Source of the DNA: Streptomyces sp. GQFP | GTDB lineage: Bacteria > Actinomycetota > Actinomycetes > Streptomycetales > Streptomycetaceae | Length of the DNA stretch: 64,000 nucleotides | Direction of reading: 5' to 3' | Assembly (NCBI RefSeq): GCF_021545335.1 | Contig: NZ_CP089312.1 | Span: forward strand, 3,782,001 to 3,846,000 | In this document: one piece after another, positions 56,324-64,000 of the stretch | Layout of the letters: each line of letters starts with the position of its first letter | How positions within the stretch are numbered: position 1 is the stretch's first letter | The notes under the pieces: model-generated | Database searches by the model: none | Seen by the model: the letters and a program-made list of their open reading frames with translations, nothing else | Told to the model about the DNA's origin: nothing | Program-made: the position numbers and the translations under genes

Positions 56324-58448
56324 CCGGCTCGGGCTCCATCTCCATCTCGGGCCAGTCGTCCGGCCCCAACTGCTCGTCCCTCGGCCCGGATCCCGCACCC
56401 CGGCCGCTGTCACTGCCCGAAGAGCCTGACCTGAAGCCGGACTTGGAGCCGGACTTGGAGCCGGGCGCCGAGCCGGTCTCCGGGACCTGTGGAGCAGCCG
56501 CGGACACCTCAGGCGCCTCGCCCAGTGCCGAAAGCGCCCCCAACACGCCCTCCCCGTACGTGGCGAGCTTCTTCTCGCCCACCCCGCTGATTCCGCCCAG
56601 CTCCGCCACCGACCGGGGCCAGACGCTGACGATCTCCCGGAGCGTGGCGTCATGGAAGATGACGTACGCCGGAACGCCCTGCTCGCGGGCCTGTTCGGCG
56701 CGCCAGGCGCGCAGGGCCTCGAATGCCGGCTGCAGTTCCTCGGGCAACGCGACAGCCGCCGCCTTCGCCTTCTTCTCACTCCGGCCGCCACCGGTCGCCG
56801 ACCGTGCGGTCGTCGCCTTCTTCGGCTCCTTGCGCAGCGGCACCTCCCGCTCGCGCCCCAGCACGGCACCGCTCGTCTCGGTCAGCACCAGCGTGCCGTA
56901 CTCGCCCTCGACCGTGAGCAGCCCCTGGGCGAGCAACTGCCGTACGACACCGCGCCATTCGCCCTCGGACAGTTCCTCTCCGATGCCGAACACGGAGAGC
57001 TGGTCGTGGTCGAACTGGATCACCTTCGCCGTGCGCCGCCCCAGCAGGATGTCGACGATCTGCACCGCGCCGAACTTCTGCCGCCGCTCACGCTCCAGCC
57101 GCCAGACCGTGGACAGCACCTTCTGCGCGGCGACCGTGCCGTCCCAGCTCTCCGGCGGGGTCAGGCAGGTGTCGCAGTTGCCGCAGCCGCCCGGCACCGG
57201 GTCCTGGCCGAAGTAGACGAGCAGTTGCCCACGCCGGCACTGCACCGTCTCGCACAGCGCCAGCATCGCGTCCAGGTGCGCCTGCGCGCGGCGCCGGAAC
57301 GCCTCGTCGCCCTCGCTGCCCTGAATCATCTTGCGCTGTTGTATGACGTCGTTCAGACCGTAGGCCATCCAGGCCGTGGACGGCAGTCCGTCACGGCCGG
57401 CGCGGCCCGTCTCCTGGTAGTAGCCCTCGACCGACTTGGGCAGGTCGAGGTGGGCGACGAACCGGACGTCCGGCTTGTCGATGCCCATCCCGAAGGCGAT
57501 GGTCGCCACCACGACGAGGCCGTCCTCGCGCAGGAAGCGCGACTGGTTCGCCGCGCGGGTGCCCGAGTCCAGGCCCGCGTGGTACGGCACCGCCCGGACG
57601 CCGTGGGCGGCGAGGAACTCCGCCGTGCGCTCCACGGAGTTGCGCGAGAGGCAGTAGACGATGCCCGCGTCGCCGTCGTGCTCCTCCTTCAGGAAGGTCA
57701 GCAGCTGCTTCTTGGGGTCGGCCTTGGGCACGATGCGGTACTGGATGTTGGGCCGGTCGAAGCTCGCCACGAAGTGACGGGCGTCCGGCATGCCGAGCCG
57801 CTGGGTGATCTCCTGATGCGTCGCGTGCGTGGCCGTCGCCGTGAGCGCGATCCGCGGGATGTCCGGCCAGCGCTCGCCCAGCAGCGACAGCGCCAGGTAG
57901 TCGGGCCGGAAGTCGTGACCCCACTGCGAGACGCAGTGCGCCTCGTCGATGGCGAAGACGGCGATCTTCCCCCGGGAGAGCAGGTCCAGGGTCGAATCCA
58001 GTCGCAGCCGCTCCGGAGCCAGGTACAGGAGGTCCAGCTCCCCGGCCAGGAACTCGGCCTCCACCACCCGCCGCTCGCCGAAGTCCTGCGTGGAGTTCAT
58101 GAACCCGGCCCGCACGCCGAGCGCCCGCAGCGCGTCCACCTGGTCCTGCATCAACGCGATGAGCGGCGAGACGACGATCCCCGTACCCGGTCTGACCAGG
58201 GACGGAATCTGGTAGCAGAGCGACTTGCCGCCACCGGTCGGCATGAGGACGACGGCGTCGCCGCCCGCCACCACATGATCGATGACCGCCGCCTGCTCGC
58301 CGCGGAAGGAGTCGTACCCGAAGACCCGGTGCAGCGTGGCCAGCGCTTCGCTGTCCCCCGCCCCGGCCGCCGATTCGACGACCGTGCCCGGACCCTCGCC
58401 CGCTTCCGTCATCACACCCGACCCGCCCATCACGCTCATCGCGCTCAT
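56310..58448 (-). CDS. recQ: ATP-dependent DNA helicase RecQ
   Basis: A 712-residue 3'-5' DNA helicase for recombination and fork repair. Motifs: SFRGEQAAVIDHVVAG (motif 0), LMPTGGGKSLCYQIP (Walker A), AIDEAHCVSQWGHDFRPDY (DEAH with the RecQ aromatic loop), QETGRAGRDGLPS (motif VI), the zinc site with CGNCDTCLTPPE, a winged helix and an HRDC domain near residues 590-665 (FEALRAWRAEQAREQGVPAY). An acidic tail (EMEMEPEPEDWM) follows a Gly/Ser-rich linker. The ATG at 58448 follows GGGGGA; ATG 58493 is an alternative. Confidence 0.95.
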   Translation of the reverse strand: MSAMSVMGGSGVMTEAGEGPGTVVESAAGAGDSEALATLHRVFGYDSFRGEQAAVIDHVVAGGDAVVLMPTGGGKSLCYQIPSLVRPGTGIVVSPLIALMQDQVDALRALGVRAGFMNSTQDFGERRVVEAEFLAGELDLLYLAPERLRLDSTLDLLSRGKIAVFAIDEAHCVSQWGHDFRPDYLALSLLGERWPDIPRIALTATATHATHQEITQRLGMPDARHFVASFDRPNIQYRIVPKADPKKQLLTFLKEEHDGDAGIVYCLSRNSVERTAEFLAAHGVRAVPYHAGLDSGTRAANQSRFLREDGLVVVATIAFGMGIDKPDVRFVAHLDLPKSVEGYYQETGRAGRDGLPSTAWMAYGLNDVIQQRKMIQGSEGDEAFRRRAQAHLDAMLALCETVQCRRGQLLVYFGQDPVPGGCGNCDTCLTPPESWDGTVAAQKVLSTVWRLERERRQKFGAVQIVDILLGRRTAKVIQFDHDQLSVFGIGEELSEGEWRGVVRQLLAQGLLTVEGEYGTLVLTETSGAVLGREREVPLRKEPKKATTARSATGGGRSEKKAKAAAVALPEELQPAFEALRAWRAEQAREQGVPAYVIFHDATLREIVSVWPRSVAELGGISGVGEKKLATYGEGVLGALSALGEAPEVSAAAPQVPETGSAPGSKSGSKSGFRSGSSGSDSGRGAGSGPRDEQLGPDDWPEMEMEPEPEDWM

Positions 58449-58519
58449 CGTCGTGTCCCCCGTACGTCGCGCCTCGACCACTGCGTCCACCATAGGGGCC
58501 CGCACCGACAGCCCCGGAG

Positions 58520-58528
58520 TTATCCACA
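58520..58528 (+). other. DnaA-box-like 9-mer upstream of recQ
   Basis: TTATCCACA, exact consensus, in the gap between recQ and the secreted-protein gene, 72 nt before the recQ start. Confidence 0.4.
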
Positions 58529-58670
58529 GGCTGTCCCGCCACACCTGCGGCCCGTGTCACCGGCGCCCGCCGCCGAACCGGGGTGTTCAGCCCAATGGCC
58601 GCTTCGCGTGGCGGCCCCGAATACCCCGGGACATGCTGCTCGGGCGGGACGAGGGGGAGGCCCGTACAAC

Positions 58671-58723
58671 GGACCGGCGCCCCGCGCGCGCCTCTCGGAC
58701 CGGCGCCCTCCGGGGCGCCTCTC
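58671..58723 (+). repeat. Imperfect tandem duplication before the secreted-protein gene
   Basis: GGACCGGCGCCC...CGCCTCTC occurs twice in tandem (58671-58696, 58697-58723). It lies 20 nt upstream of the ATG at 58743, just before the ribosome site. Confidence 0.7.
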
Positions 58724-58742
58724 CCGTTCAAGGAGTCCCCAC

Positions 58743-59378
58743 ATGCCCCGCAGCCGGCTCAAGGTCACCGTCGCCCTCGCCACGGCCGCCGCCGCGTCCC
58801 TCTCCCTGGCCGTCGCCCCCGCGCACTCCGCGCCGAGCGATCCCGTCGACCCCGGGGTCTGGACCGAGCTGGCCAAGACGCTCGAAGGCACGGCGAAGTA
58901 CCAGTACGCTCCGTTCGCCGTCACGGACGGCTACAAGCCCGCCTTCTGCTCGGCCAGTCCGACGCTCGGCGGGATGGGCCACCACTACATCAACAAGAAC
59001 CTCTACGGTTCACTCGATCCGGCGAAACCGGCCGCTCTGCTGTACGAGGACCGGGTCAACGAGGACTGGATGGACGAGGCGTCCGACACGAGCTGGCTCG
59101 ACGATCTGGACGCGCTCGACGGCAGCGCCCCCACAGTGAGCGCCCCTTCCGAGTCGCGCAGGCTCGTCGCCGCGGAGTGGATCGTGGTCGACAAGGACCA
59201 GGATCTGACGACCGACGACGACCGCCCCAGCCTGTTCGGTGTCCCCTTCAACGGCCCGATGCTCGGCCACGAGCCCGGTATGCCGATCCACTACGACCTG
59301 CACGCCTGGGTCTGGAAGAAGAACCCCAGCGGCATGTTCGCCCGCTGGAACCCCACTGTGAGCTGCCCGGCCGCCTGA
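58743..59378 (+). CDS. Secreted protein of unknown function
   Basis: A 211-residue exported protein. The signal peptide is MPRSRLKVTVALATAAAASL then SLAVAPAHSAPS, cleaved near AHSA. The mature part has LGGMGHHYINKNLYGSLDP, KPAALLYEDR, RRLVAAEWIVVDKDQDL, LFGVPFNGPM, and ends HYDLHAWVWKKNPSGMFARW and a last Cys in VSCPAA. The His/Trp/Cys pattern (GMGHHY and YDLHAWVWKxNPxG) looks conserved and could bind metal. I recall similar uncharacterised proteins in other bacteria but no function. AAGGAG precedes the ATG. A terminator follows. Confidence 0.85.
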   Translation: MPRSRLKVTVALATAAAASLSLAVAPAHSAPSDPVDPGVWTELAKTLEGTAKYQYAPFAVTDGYKPAFCSASPTLGGMGHHYINKNLYGSLDPAKPAALLYEDRVNEDWMDEASDTSWLDDLDALDGSAPTVSAPSESRRLVAAEWIVVDKDQDLTTDDDRPSLFGVPFNGPMLGHEPGMPIHYDLHAWVWKKNPSGMFARWNPTVSCPAA

Positions 59379-59400
59379 CGTTCCCGATGACCCCGAACAC

Positions 59401-59440
59401 GCGCTGGGCCCCGGTCCCACAAGGAGACCGGGGCCCAGCG
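59401..59440. terminator. Bidirectional terminator between the secreted-protein gene and nuoN
   Basis: A perfect 16-bp stem (GCGCTGGGCCCCGGTC and its complement, 8-nt loop). It ends both convergent transcripts, the second being the main nuo operon. Confidence 0.9.
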
Positions 59441-59460
59441 CGATCCGCTAAACGACCTGC

Positions 59461-61110
59461 TCAGCGCACGAAGACGCCCGCCTGGTTCGCCAGGTCGAGG
59501 AAGTACTGCGGCGCCACGCCCAGCACCACCGTGACCGCCACCCCCACCCCGATCGCCGTCATGGTCAGCGGCGACGGCACGGCGACGGTGGGTCCTTCGG
59601 GCCGGGGCTCGCTGAAGAACATCAGCACGATCACCCGGATGTAGAAGAACGCGGCGATCGCGGACGAGATCACACCGACCACGACCAGCGCGCCCGCGCC
59701 GCCCTCCGCCGCCGCCTTGAACACGGCGAACTTCCCGGCGAACCCGGAGGTCAGCGGAATGCCGGCGAAGGCCAGCAGGAACACCGCGAACACGGCGGCC
59801 ACCAGCGGCGACCGGCGCCCCAGCCCCGCCCACTTGGACAGATGGGTCGCCTCTCCCCCGGCGTCCCGCACCAGCGTGACCACGGCGAACGCCCCGATCG
59901 TCACGAACGAGTACGCGGCCAGATAGAAGAGCACGGACGAGATCCCGTCCGGTGTCATGGCGATGACACCGGCGAGGATGAACCCGGCGTGCGCGATGGA
60001 CGAGTACGCCAGCAGCCGCTTGATGTCGGTCTGGGTGATCGCGACGATCGCGCCGCCCAGCATGGTGACGACCGTGACACCCCACATGACCGGCCGCCAG
60101 TCCCAGCTCAGGCCCGGCAGTACGACGTACAGCAGCCGCAGCAGCGCGCCGAAGGCCGCCACCTTCGTCGCCGCCGCCATGAAGCCCGTCACCGGTGTGG
60201 GCGCGCCCTGGTACACGTCGGGCGTCCACATGTGGAACGGGACGGCGCCCACCTTGAAGAGCAGGCCCATGACGATCATCGCGGCGCCGATGAGCAGCAG
60301 CACGTCGTTGCCCATGGTGTCGGCGAGGGCCGGGTTGACCTCCTGGACGGTGCCGTCGACGACCTGGGCGATCGTCCCGTACGACATGGAGCCCGAGTAG
60401 CCGTACAGCAGGGCGATGCCGAAGAGGGTGAACGCGGAGGCGAAGGCGCCGAGCAGGAAGTACTTGACCGCGGCCTCCTGCGACATGAGCCGCTTGCGGC
60501 GGGCCAGGGCGCACAGCAGGTACAGCGGGAGCGAGAAGACTTCCAGGGCCACGAACAGGGTCAGCAGGTCGTTGGCCGAGGGGAAGATCAGCATGCCGGC
60601 GACCGCGAAGAGCAGCAGCGGGAACACCTCGGTGGTGGTGAACCCGGCCTTCACAGCGGCCTTCTCGCTGTCGCTGCCCGGTACGGACGCGGCCTGCGCC
60701 ACGAACGAGTCGACGCGGTTGCCGTGGGCCTCCGGGTCGAGCCGCCGTTCGGCGAAGGTGAACAGCCCGACCAGTCCCGCGAGCAGGATCGTGCCCTGGA
60801 GGAACAGCGCGGGTCCGTCGACGGCGATGGCACCCATCGCCGCGATGCCGGCCTTGGTGGTGCCGTACCCGCTCGCCGCGAGCCCCACGACCGCGGCGAA
60901 GGCCGCGGCGAGGGCGACGATGGACACGAACAACTGCACGTAGTAGCGGGACTTGCGGGGCACGAAGGCCTCAACCAGGATCCCGACGATCGCCGCGCCG
61001 ATAACGATCAGGGTGGGCGACAATTGCCCGTATTCGATCTTCGGCGCGTCGATCTTGGAGATCGGGTCGGCCGCCGTTGTCCACAGGCTGTGGACGGCTG
61101 ATGCGCTCAC
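59461..61110 (-). CDS. nuoN: NADH-quinone oxidoreductase subunit N
   Basis: A 549-residue antiporter-like membrane subunit, the last gene of the main nuo operon. About 14 hydrophobic segments; motifs LFVALEVFSLPLYLLCALARRK, LLFKVGAVPFHMWTPDVYQGAP and AYSSIAHAGFILAGVIAM carry the conserved Glu, Lys and His. It is longer than NuoN2 owing to the region near residues 110-160. The start at 61110 overlaps the nuoM stop by 4 nt. A paired DnaA-box-like dyad lies within its first codons. Confidence 0.97.
   Translation of the reverse strand: MSASAVHSLWTTAADPISKIDAPKIEYGQLSPTLIVIGAAIVGILVEAFVPRKSRYYVQLFVSIVALAAAFAAVVGLAASGYGTTKAGIAAMGAIAVDGPALFLQGTILLAGLVGLFTFAERRLDPEAHGNRVDSFVAQAASVPGSDSEKAAVKAGFTTTEVFPLLLFAVAGMLIFPSANDLLTLFVALEVFSLPLYLLCALARRKRLMSQEAAVKYFLLGAFASAFTLFGIALLYGYSGSMSYGTIAQVVDGTVQEVNPALADTMGNDVLLLIGAAMIVMGLLFKVGAVPFHMWTPDVYQGAPTPVTGFMAAATKVAAFGALLRLLYVVLPGLSWDWRPVMWGVTVVTMLGGAIVAITQTDIKRLLAYSSIAHAGFILAGVIAMTPDGISSVLFYLAAYSFVTIGAFAVVTLVRDAGGEATHLSKWAGLGRRSPLVAAVFAVFLLAFAGIPLTSGFAGKFAVFKAAAEGGAGALVVVGVISSAIAAFFYIRVIVLMFFSEPRPEGPTVAVPSPLTMTAIGVGVAVTVVLGVAPQYFLDLANQAGVFVR
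61077..61095. other. Inverted pair of DnaA-box-like sequences at the nuoN start
   Basis: TTGTCCACA (61077-61085), the preferred Streptomyces DnaA box, runs into GGCTGTGGAC, giving the perfect dyad GTCCACA-GGC-TGTGGAC (61079-61095). It is inside codons 6-11 of nuoN and may be coding coincidence. Confidence 0.35.
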
Positions 61111-62678
61111 TTGGCCGCCTCCACCTCGGGCTGGGGGTCCTTCTTCTGGACGTCGGACATGGTCTGCTTGACCGCCGGGTTGACGATGTCCGTCAAGGGC
61201 TTCGGATAGACGCCCAGGAAGATCAGCAGCACGATCAGCGGCGTCACGACCACGAGCTCACGCACCCTGAGGTCCGGCATCTTGGCGACCTCCGCCTTCA
61301 CCGGGCCCGTCATCGTCCTCTGGTAGAGGACGAGGGTGTAGAGCGCGGCGAGGACGATGCCGAAGGTGGCGATGATGCCGACCACCGGGTAACGCGCGTA
61401 CGTGCCCACCAGGACCAGGAACTCGCTCACGAACGGCGCGAGGCCCGGCAGCGACAGGGTCGCGAGGCCGCCGATCAGGAAGGTGCCGGCGAGCACCGGA
61501 GCGACCTTCTGGACGCCTCCGTAGTCGGCGATGAGCCGCGAGCCGCGCCGCGAGATCAGGAAGCCTGCCACCAGCATCAGCGCGGCCGTCGAGATCCCGT
61601 GGTTGACCATGTACAGCGTCGCGCCCGACTGGCCCTGGCTGGTCATCGCGAAGATGCCCAGGATGATGAACCCGAAGTGCGAGATCGACGCGTACGCGAC
61701 CAGCCGCTTGATGTCCCGCTGCCCGACCGCGAGCAGTGCCCCGTAGATGATGCTGATCAGCGCCAGTACGAGGATGACGGGCGTCGCCCACTTCGACGCC
61801 TCCGGGAACAGCTGGAGGCAGAAGCGGAGCATCGCGAAGGTGCCCACCTTGTCGACGACTGCCGTGATCAGCACGGCGACCGGCGCGGTGGCCTCCCCCA
61901 TGGCGTTGGGCAGCCAGGTGTGCAGCGGCCACAGGGGCGCCTTCACCGCGAAGGCGAAGAAGAAGCCGAGGAACAGCCAGCGTTCGGTGTTCGTCGCCAT
62001 GTCCAGCGAGCCGTTGGCCCGCGCGGCGGCGATCTCCGTGAGCGAGAAGTTCCCGGCCACCACATAGAGGCCGATCACCGCCGCCAGCATGATCAGACCG
62101 CCGACGAGGTTGTAGAGCAGGAACTTCACGGCCGCGTACGAGCGTTGGGTGGACGCCGTTTCCTCGCCGTGCTCGTGGGCACGGTCCCCGAAGCCGCCGA
62201 TGAGGAAGTACATCGGGATGAGCATGGCTTCGAAGAAGATGTAGAAGAGGAAGACGTCGGTGGCCTCGAAGGAGATGATCACCATCGCCTCGACGGCCAG
62301 GATCAGCGCGAAGAAGCCCTGGGTGGGCCGCCAGCGTGTGTTCCCGGTCTCCAGGGGGTCGGCGTCGTGCCAGCCGGCCAGGATCACGAACGGGATCAGC
62401 AGTGCGGTCAGTGCGATGAGCGCCACGGCGATGCCGTCCACGCCCAGTTCGTACCGCACCCCGAAGTCCTTGATCCAGGCGCGGGATTCGGTGAGCTGGT
62501 AGCGGTCGCCGTCCGGGTCGAAGCGCACCAGGACGATCGCGGCGAGCACCAGCGTGGCGAGCGAGACGATCAGCGCCAGCCACTTGGCGGCGGTGCGCCG
62601 CGCGGCCGGTACGGCCGCCGTGGCGATCGCCCCGAGGGCCGGGAGCGCCGCCGTCGCTGTCAGGAGGGGAAAGGACAT
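61107..62678 (-). CDS. nuoM: NADH-quinone oxidoreductase subunit M
   Basis: A 523-residue antiporter-like membrane subunit. Motifs: ELGVDGIAVALIALTALLIP, LFYIFFEAMLIPMYFLIGGFG (helix-5 Glu), VKAPLWPLHTWLPNAMGEAT (Lys) and AYASISHFGFIILGIFAM (His). The start ATG at 62678 has AGGAGGGGAAAG upstream; the longer open frame beyond is a shadow of nuoL. It lies 5 nt after nuoL. Together with nuoL and nuoN it forms the distal membrane arm. Confidence 0.98.
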   Translation of the reverse strand: MSFPLLTATAALPALGAIATAAVPAARRTAAKWLALIVSLATLVLAAIVLVRFDPDGDRYQLTESRAWIKDFGVRYELGVDGIAVALIALTALLIPFVILAGWHDADPLETGNTRWRPTQGFFALILAVEAMVIISFEATDVFLFYIFFEAMLIPMYFLIGGFGDRAHEHGEETASTQRSYAAVKFLLYNLVGGLIMLAAVIGLYVVAGNFSLTEIAAARANGSLDMATNTERWLFLGFFFAFAVKAPLWPLHTWLPNAMGEATAPVAVLITAVVDKVGTFAMLRFCLQLFPEASKWATPVILVLALISIIYGALLAVGQRDIKRLVAYASISHFGFIILGIFAMTSQGQSGATLYMVNHGISTAALMLVAGFLISRRGSRLIADYGGVQKVAPVLAGTFLIGGLATLSLPGLAPFVSEFLVLVGTYARYPVVGIIATFGIVLAALYTLVLYQRTMTGPVKAEVAKMPDLRVRELVVVTPLIVLLIFLGVYPKPLTDIVNPAVKQTMSDVQKKDPQPEVEAAK

Positions 62679-62683
62679 CGGTA

Positions 62684-64000
62684 TCAGACCGCCCTCATCA
62701 GCAGGGTCGCGGCGATGAGGACCGCCGCACCGCCGAACATCGAGACCGCGTACGACCGCGCGTAACCGTTCTGCAGCTTGCGGAGCCGTCCGGAGAGGCC
62801 GCCCATGGAGGCCGCCGTACCGTTGACGACCCCGTCGACCAGGGTGTGGTCGACGTACACCAGGGAGCGCGTGAGGTGCTCTCCGCCGCGTACGAGGACG
62901 ACGTGGTTGAAGTCGTCCTGGAGGAGGTCGCGCCGCGCGGCCCGGGTGAGCAGCGACCCGCGCGGGGCGACGACCGGGACCGGACGGCTCCCGTACTGGA
63001 CGTACGCGAGGCCTGCGCCGATGACGAGCACGACCATGGTGGAGAGCGTGACCGTGAGGGCGCTGACCGGCGGGTTTCCGTGCGCGTGCTCGGTGACGGG
63101 CTCCAGCCAGTGCAGGAAGCGGTCGCCGATGCTGAAGAACCCGCCCGCGAAGACCGAGCCGAAGGCGAGCACGATCATGGGGATCGTCATCGACTTGGGC
63201 GACTCGTGCGGGTGCGGCTCGTGGCCGTGCTCGTCGGGCTGCCAGCGCTTCTCGCCGAAGAACGTCAGCAGCATCACGCGCGTCATGTAGTACGCGGTGA
63301 TGGCCGCGCCGAGCAGGGCCACGCTTCCGAGGATCCAGCCCTCGGTGCCGCCCTTGGCGAACGCCGCCTCGATGATCTTGTCCTTGGAGAAGAAGCCGGA
63401 CAGACCCGGGAAGCCGATGATGGCGAGGTACCCGAGACCGAAGGTCACGAAGGTGACCGGCATGTACTTCCTGAGGCCGCCGTACTTGCGCATGTCGACC
63501 TCGTCGTTCATGCCGTGCATGACCGAACCGGCACCGAGGAACAGCCCGGCCTTGAAGAAGCCGTGCGTCACCAGGTGCATGATCGCGAAGACGTAGCCGA
63601 TGGGACCGAGGCCTGCCGCGAGGATCATGTAGCCGATCTGCGACATGGTCGAGCCGGCCAGCGCCTTCTTGATGTCGTCCTTCGCGCAACCGACGATCGC
63701 ACCGAAGAGGAGCGTGACGGCGCCGACCACGGTGACCACCAACTGGGCGTCGGGCGCCGCGTTGAAGATCTCCCCGGAGCGGACGATCAGATACACGCCC
63801 GCGGTCACCATCGTCGCCGCGTGGATGAGGGCCGAGACCGGGGTCGGGCCCTCCATCGCGTCCCCGAGCCAGGACTGCAGCGGCACCTGGGCGGACTTGC
63901 CGCAGGCCGCGAGCAGCAGCATCAGTGCGATGGCGGTGAGCTTGCCCTCGCTCGTCTCACCGGTGGCTTCGAGGACCGGCCCGAAGGCGAAGGTCCCGAA
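62684..64000 (-). CDS. nuoL: NADH-quinone oxidoreductase subunit L (partial, C-terminal part)
   Basis: The last 438 residues of NuoL; the N-terminal third lies beyond the right edge. The visible part begins in the middle of the membrane domain (FGTFAFGPVLEATGETSEGK) and has AACGKSAQVPLQSWLGDAMEGPTPVSALIHAATMV, AGSTMSQIGYMILAAGLG, GFPGLSGFFSKDKII and, at the end, the lateral-helix region and last membrane anchor (MFGGAAVLIAATLLMRAV). It is the third-last gene of the operon. It is more regular than NuoL2. Confidence 0.98.
   Translation of the reverse strand, partial: FGTFAFGPVLEATGETSEGKLTAIALMLLLAACGKSAQVPLQSWLGDAMEGPTPVSALIHAATMVTAGVYLIVRSGEIFNAAPDAQLVVTVVGAVTLLFGAIVGCAKDDIKKALAGSTMSQIGYMILAAGLGPIGYVFAIMHLVTHGFFKAGLFLGAGSVMHGMNDEVDMRKYGGLRKYMPVTFVTFGLGYLAIIGFPGLSGFFSKDKIIEAAFAKGGTEGWILGSVALLGAAITAYYMTRVMLLTFFGEKRWQPDEHGHEPHPHESPKSMTIPMIVLAFGSVFAGGFFSIGDRFLHWLEPVTEHAHGNPPVSALTVTLSTMVVLVIGAGLAYVQYGSRPVPVVAPRGSLLTRAARRDLLQDDFNHVVLVRGGEHLTRSLVYVDHTLVDGVVNGTAASMGGLSGRLRKLQNGYARSYAVSMFGGAAVLIAATLLMRAV

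Noticed and set aside
1..64000. CRISPR array, transposon, prophage or integrative element
   Set aside because: No regularly spaced identical repeats, no transposase or integrase signature, and no tRNA flanked by a duplicated 3' end near an integrase.
1..64000. Secondary-metabolite gene cluster
   Set aside because: No polyketide synthase, NRPS, terpene cyclase or RiPP precursor with modifying enzymes was seen; the polyprenyl synthase is better explained by menaquinone.

Overview
The window is a stretch of a Streptomyces chromosome. Base composition is very GC-rich with G/C at most third codon positions, GTG and TTG starts are common, and gene order matches the conserved Streptomyces core around rpoB, secE-nusG and the nuo clusters. 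It looks like vertically inherited core chromosome. I see no insertion sequence, prophage, integrase, CRISPR array or typical secondary-metabolite cluster.

Layout. 1-7.3 kb (minus strand): the 5' end of rpoB, then rplL, rplJ with an L10-type leader, two paralogous lipoproteins, rplA, rplK, nusG, secE and tRNA-Trp. 7.5-12.6 kb: aminotransferase (aspC-like), an adenosine-deaminase-family gene, then on the minus strand tRNA-Thr, tRNA-Met, rpmG, hadA-like, hadB-like and murB. 12.8-19.9 kb: amidohydrolase, NAD(P)-binding protein, tRNA-Tyr, yajQ, a GlsB-type membrane protein, an APC permease, an SMI1/KNR4 protein, yccF and htpX. 20-30 kb: a second, incomplete complex I operon (nuoA2-B2-C2-H2-I2-J2-K2-L2-M2-N2, minus) with no nuoD, E, F or G. 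30.2-37.3 kb: two tandem paralogous sensor kinases, one LuxR-type response regulator, and korAB (2-oxoacid:ferredoxin oxidoreductase). 37.3-45 kb: an HxlR regulator divergent from a QorB-like reductase, rarD, a VOC protein, a secreted M28 aminopeptidase, a lipoprotein, an amidase and an FMN reductase. 45-52 kb: a LolA-like protein with its ABC transporter, a polyprenyl diphosphate synthase, and a secreted SLT-domain protein behind a c-di-AMP (ydaO-type) riboswitch. 51-59.4 kb: HAD phosphatase, FAD oxidoreductase, ATP-grasp protein, fumarylacetoacetase-like protein, recQ and a secreted protein of unknown function. 59.4-64 kb: nuoN, nuoM and the C-terminal part of nuoL, the end of a second (probably the complete 14-gene) nuo operon that runs off the window.

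How the parts may work together. Translation and transcription machinery fill the first 12 kb. Respiration is the second theme: an NADH-module-less complex I next to a ferredoxin-reducing KorAB suggests, as inference only, a ferredoxin-fed complex that borrows NuoD. A polyprenyl synthase (quinone side chain) lies between the two nuo regions. Envelope maintenance is the third: HtpX, lipoproteins, MurB, the SLT protein and the LolA/ABC operon.

I found no clearly new defence or biosynthetic system. The items most worth a second look are the NuoD-less complex I with its repeat-tailed NuoC, the pair of near-identical intergenic repeats, the HxlR operator, several unexplained perfect dyads, and tandem duplications that straddle stop codons.
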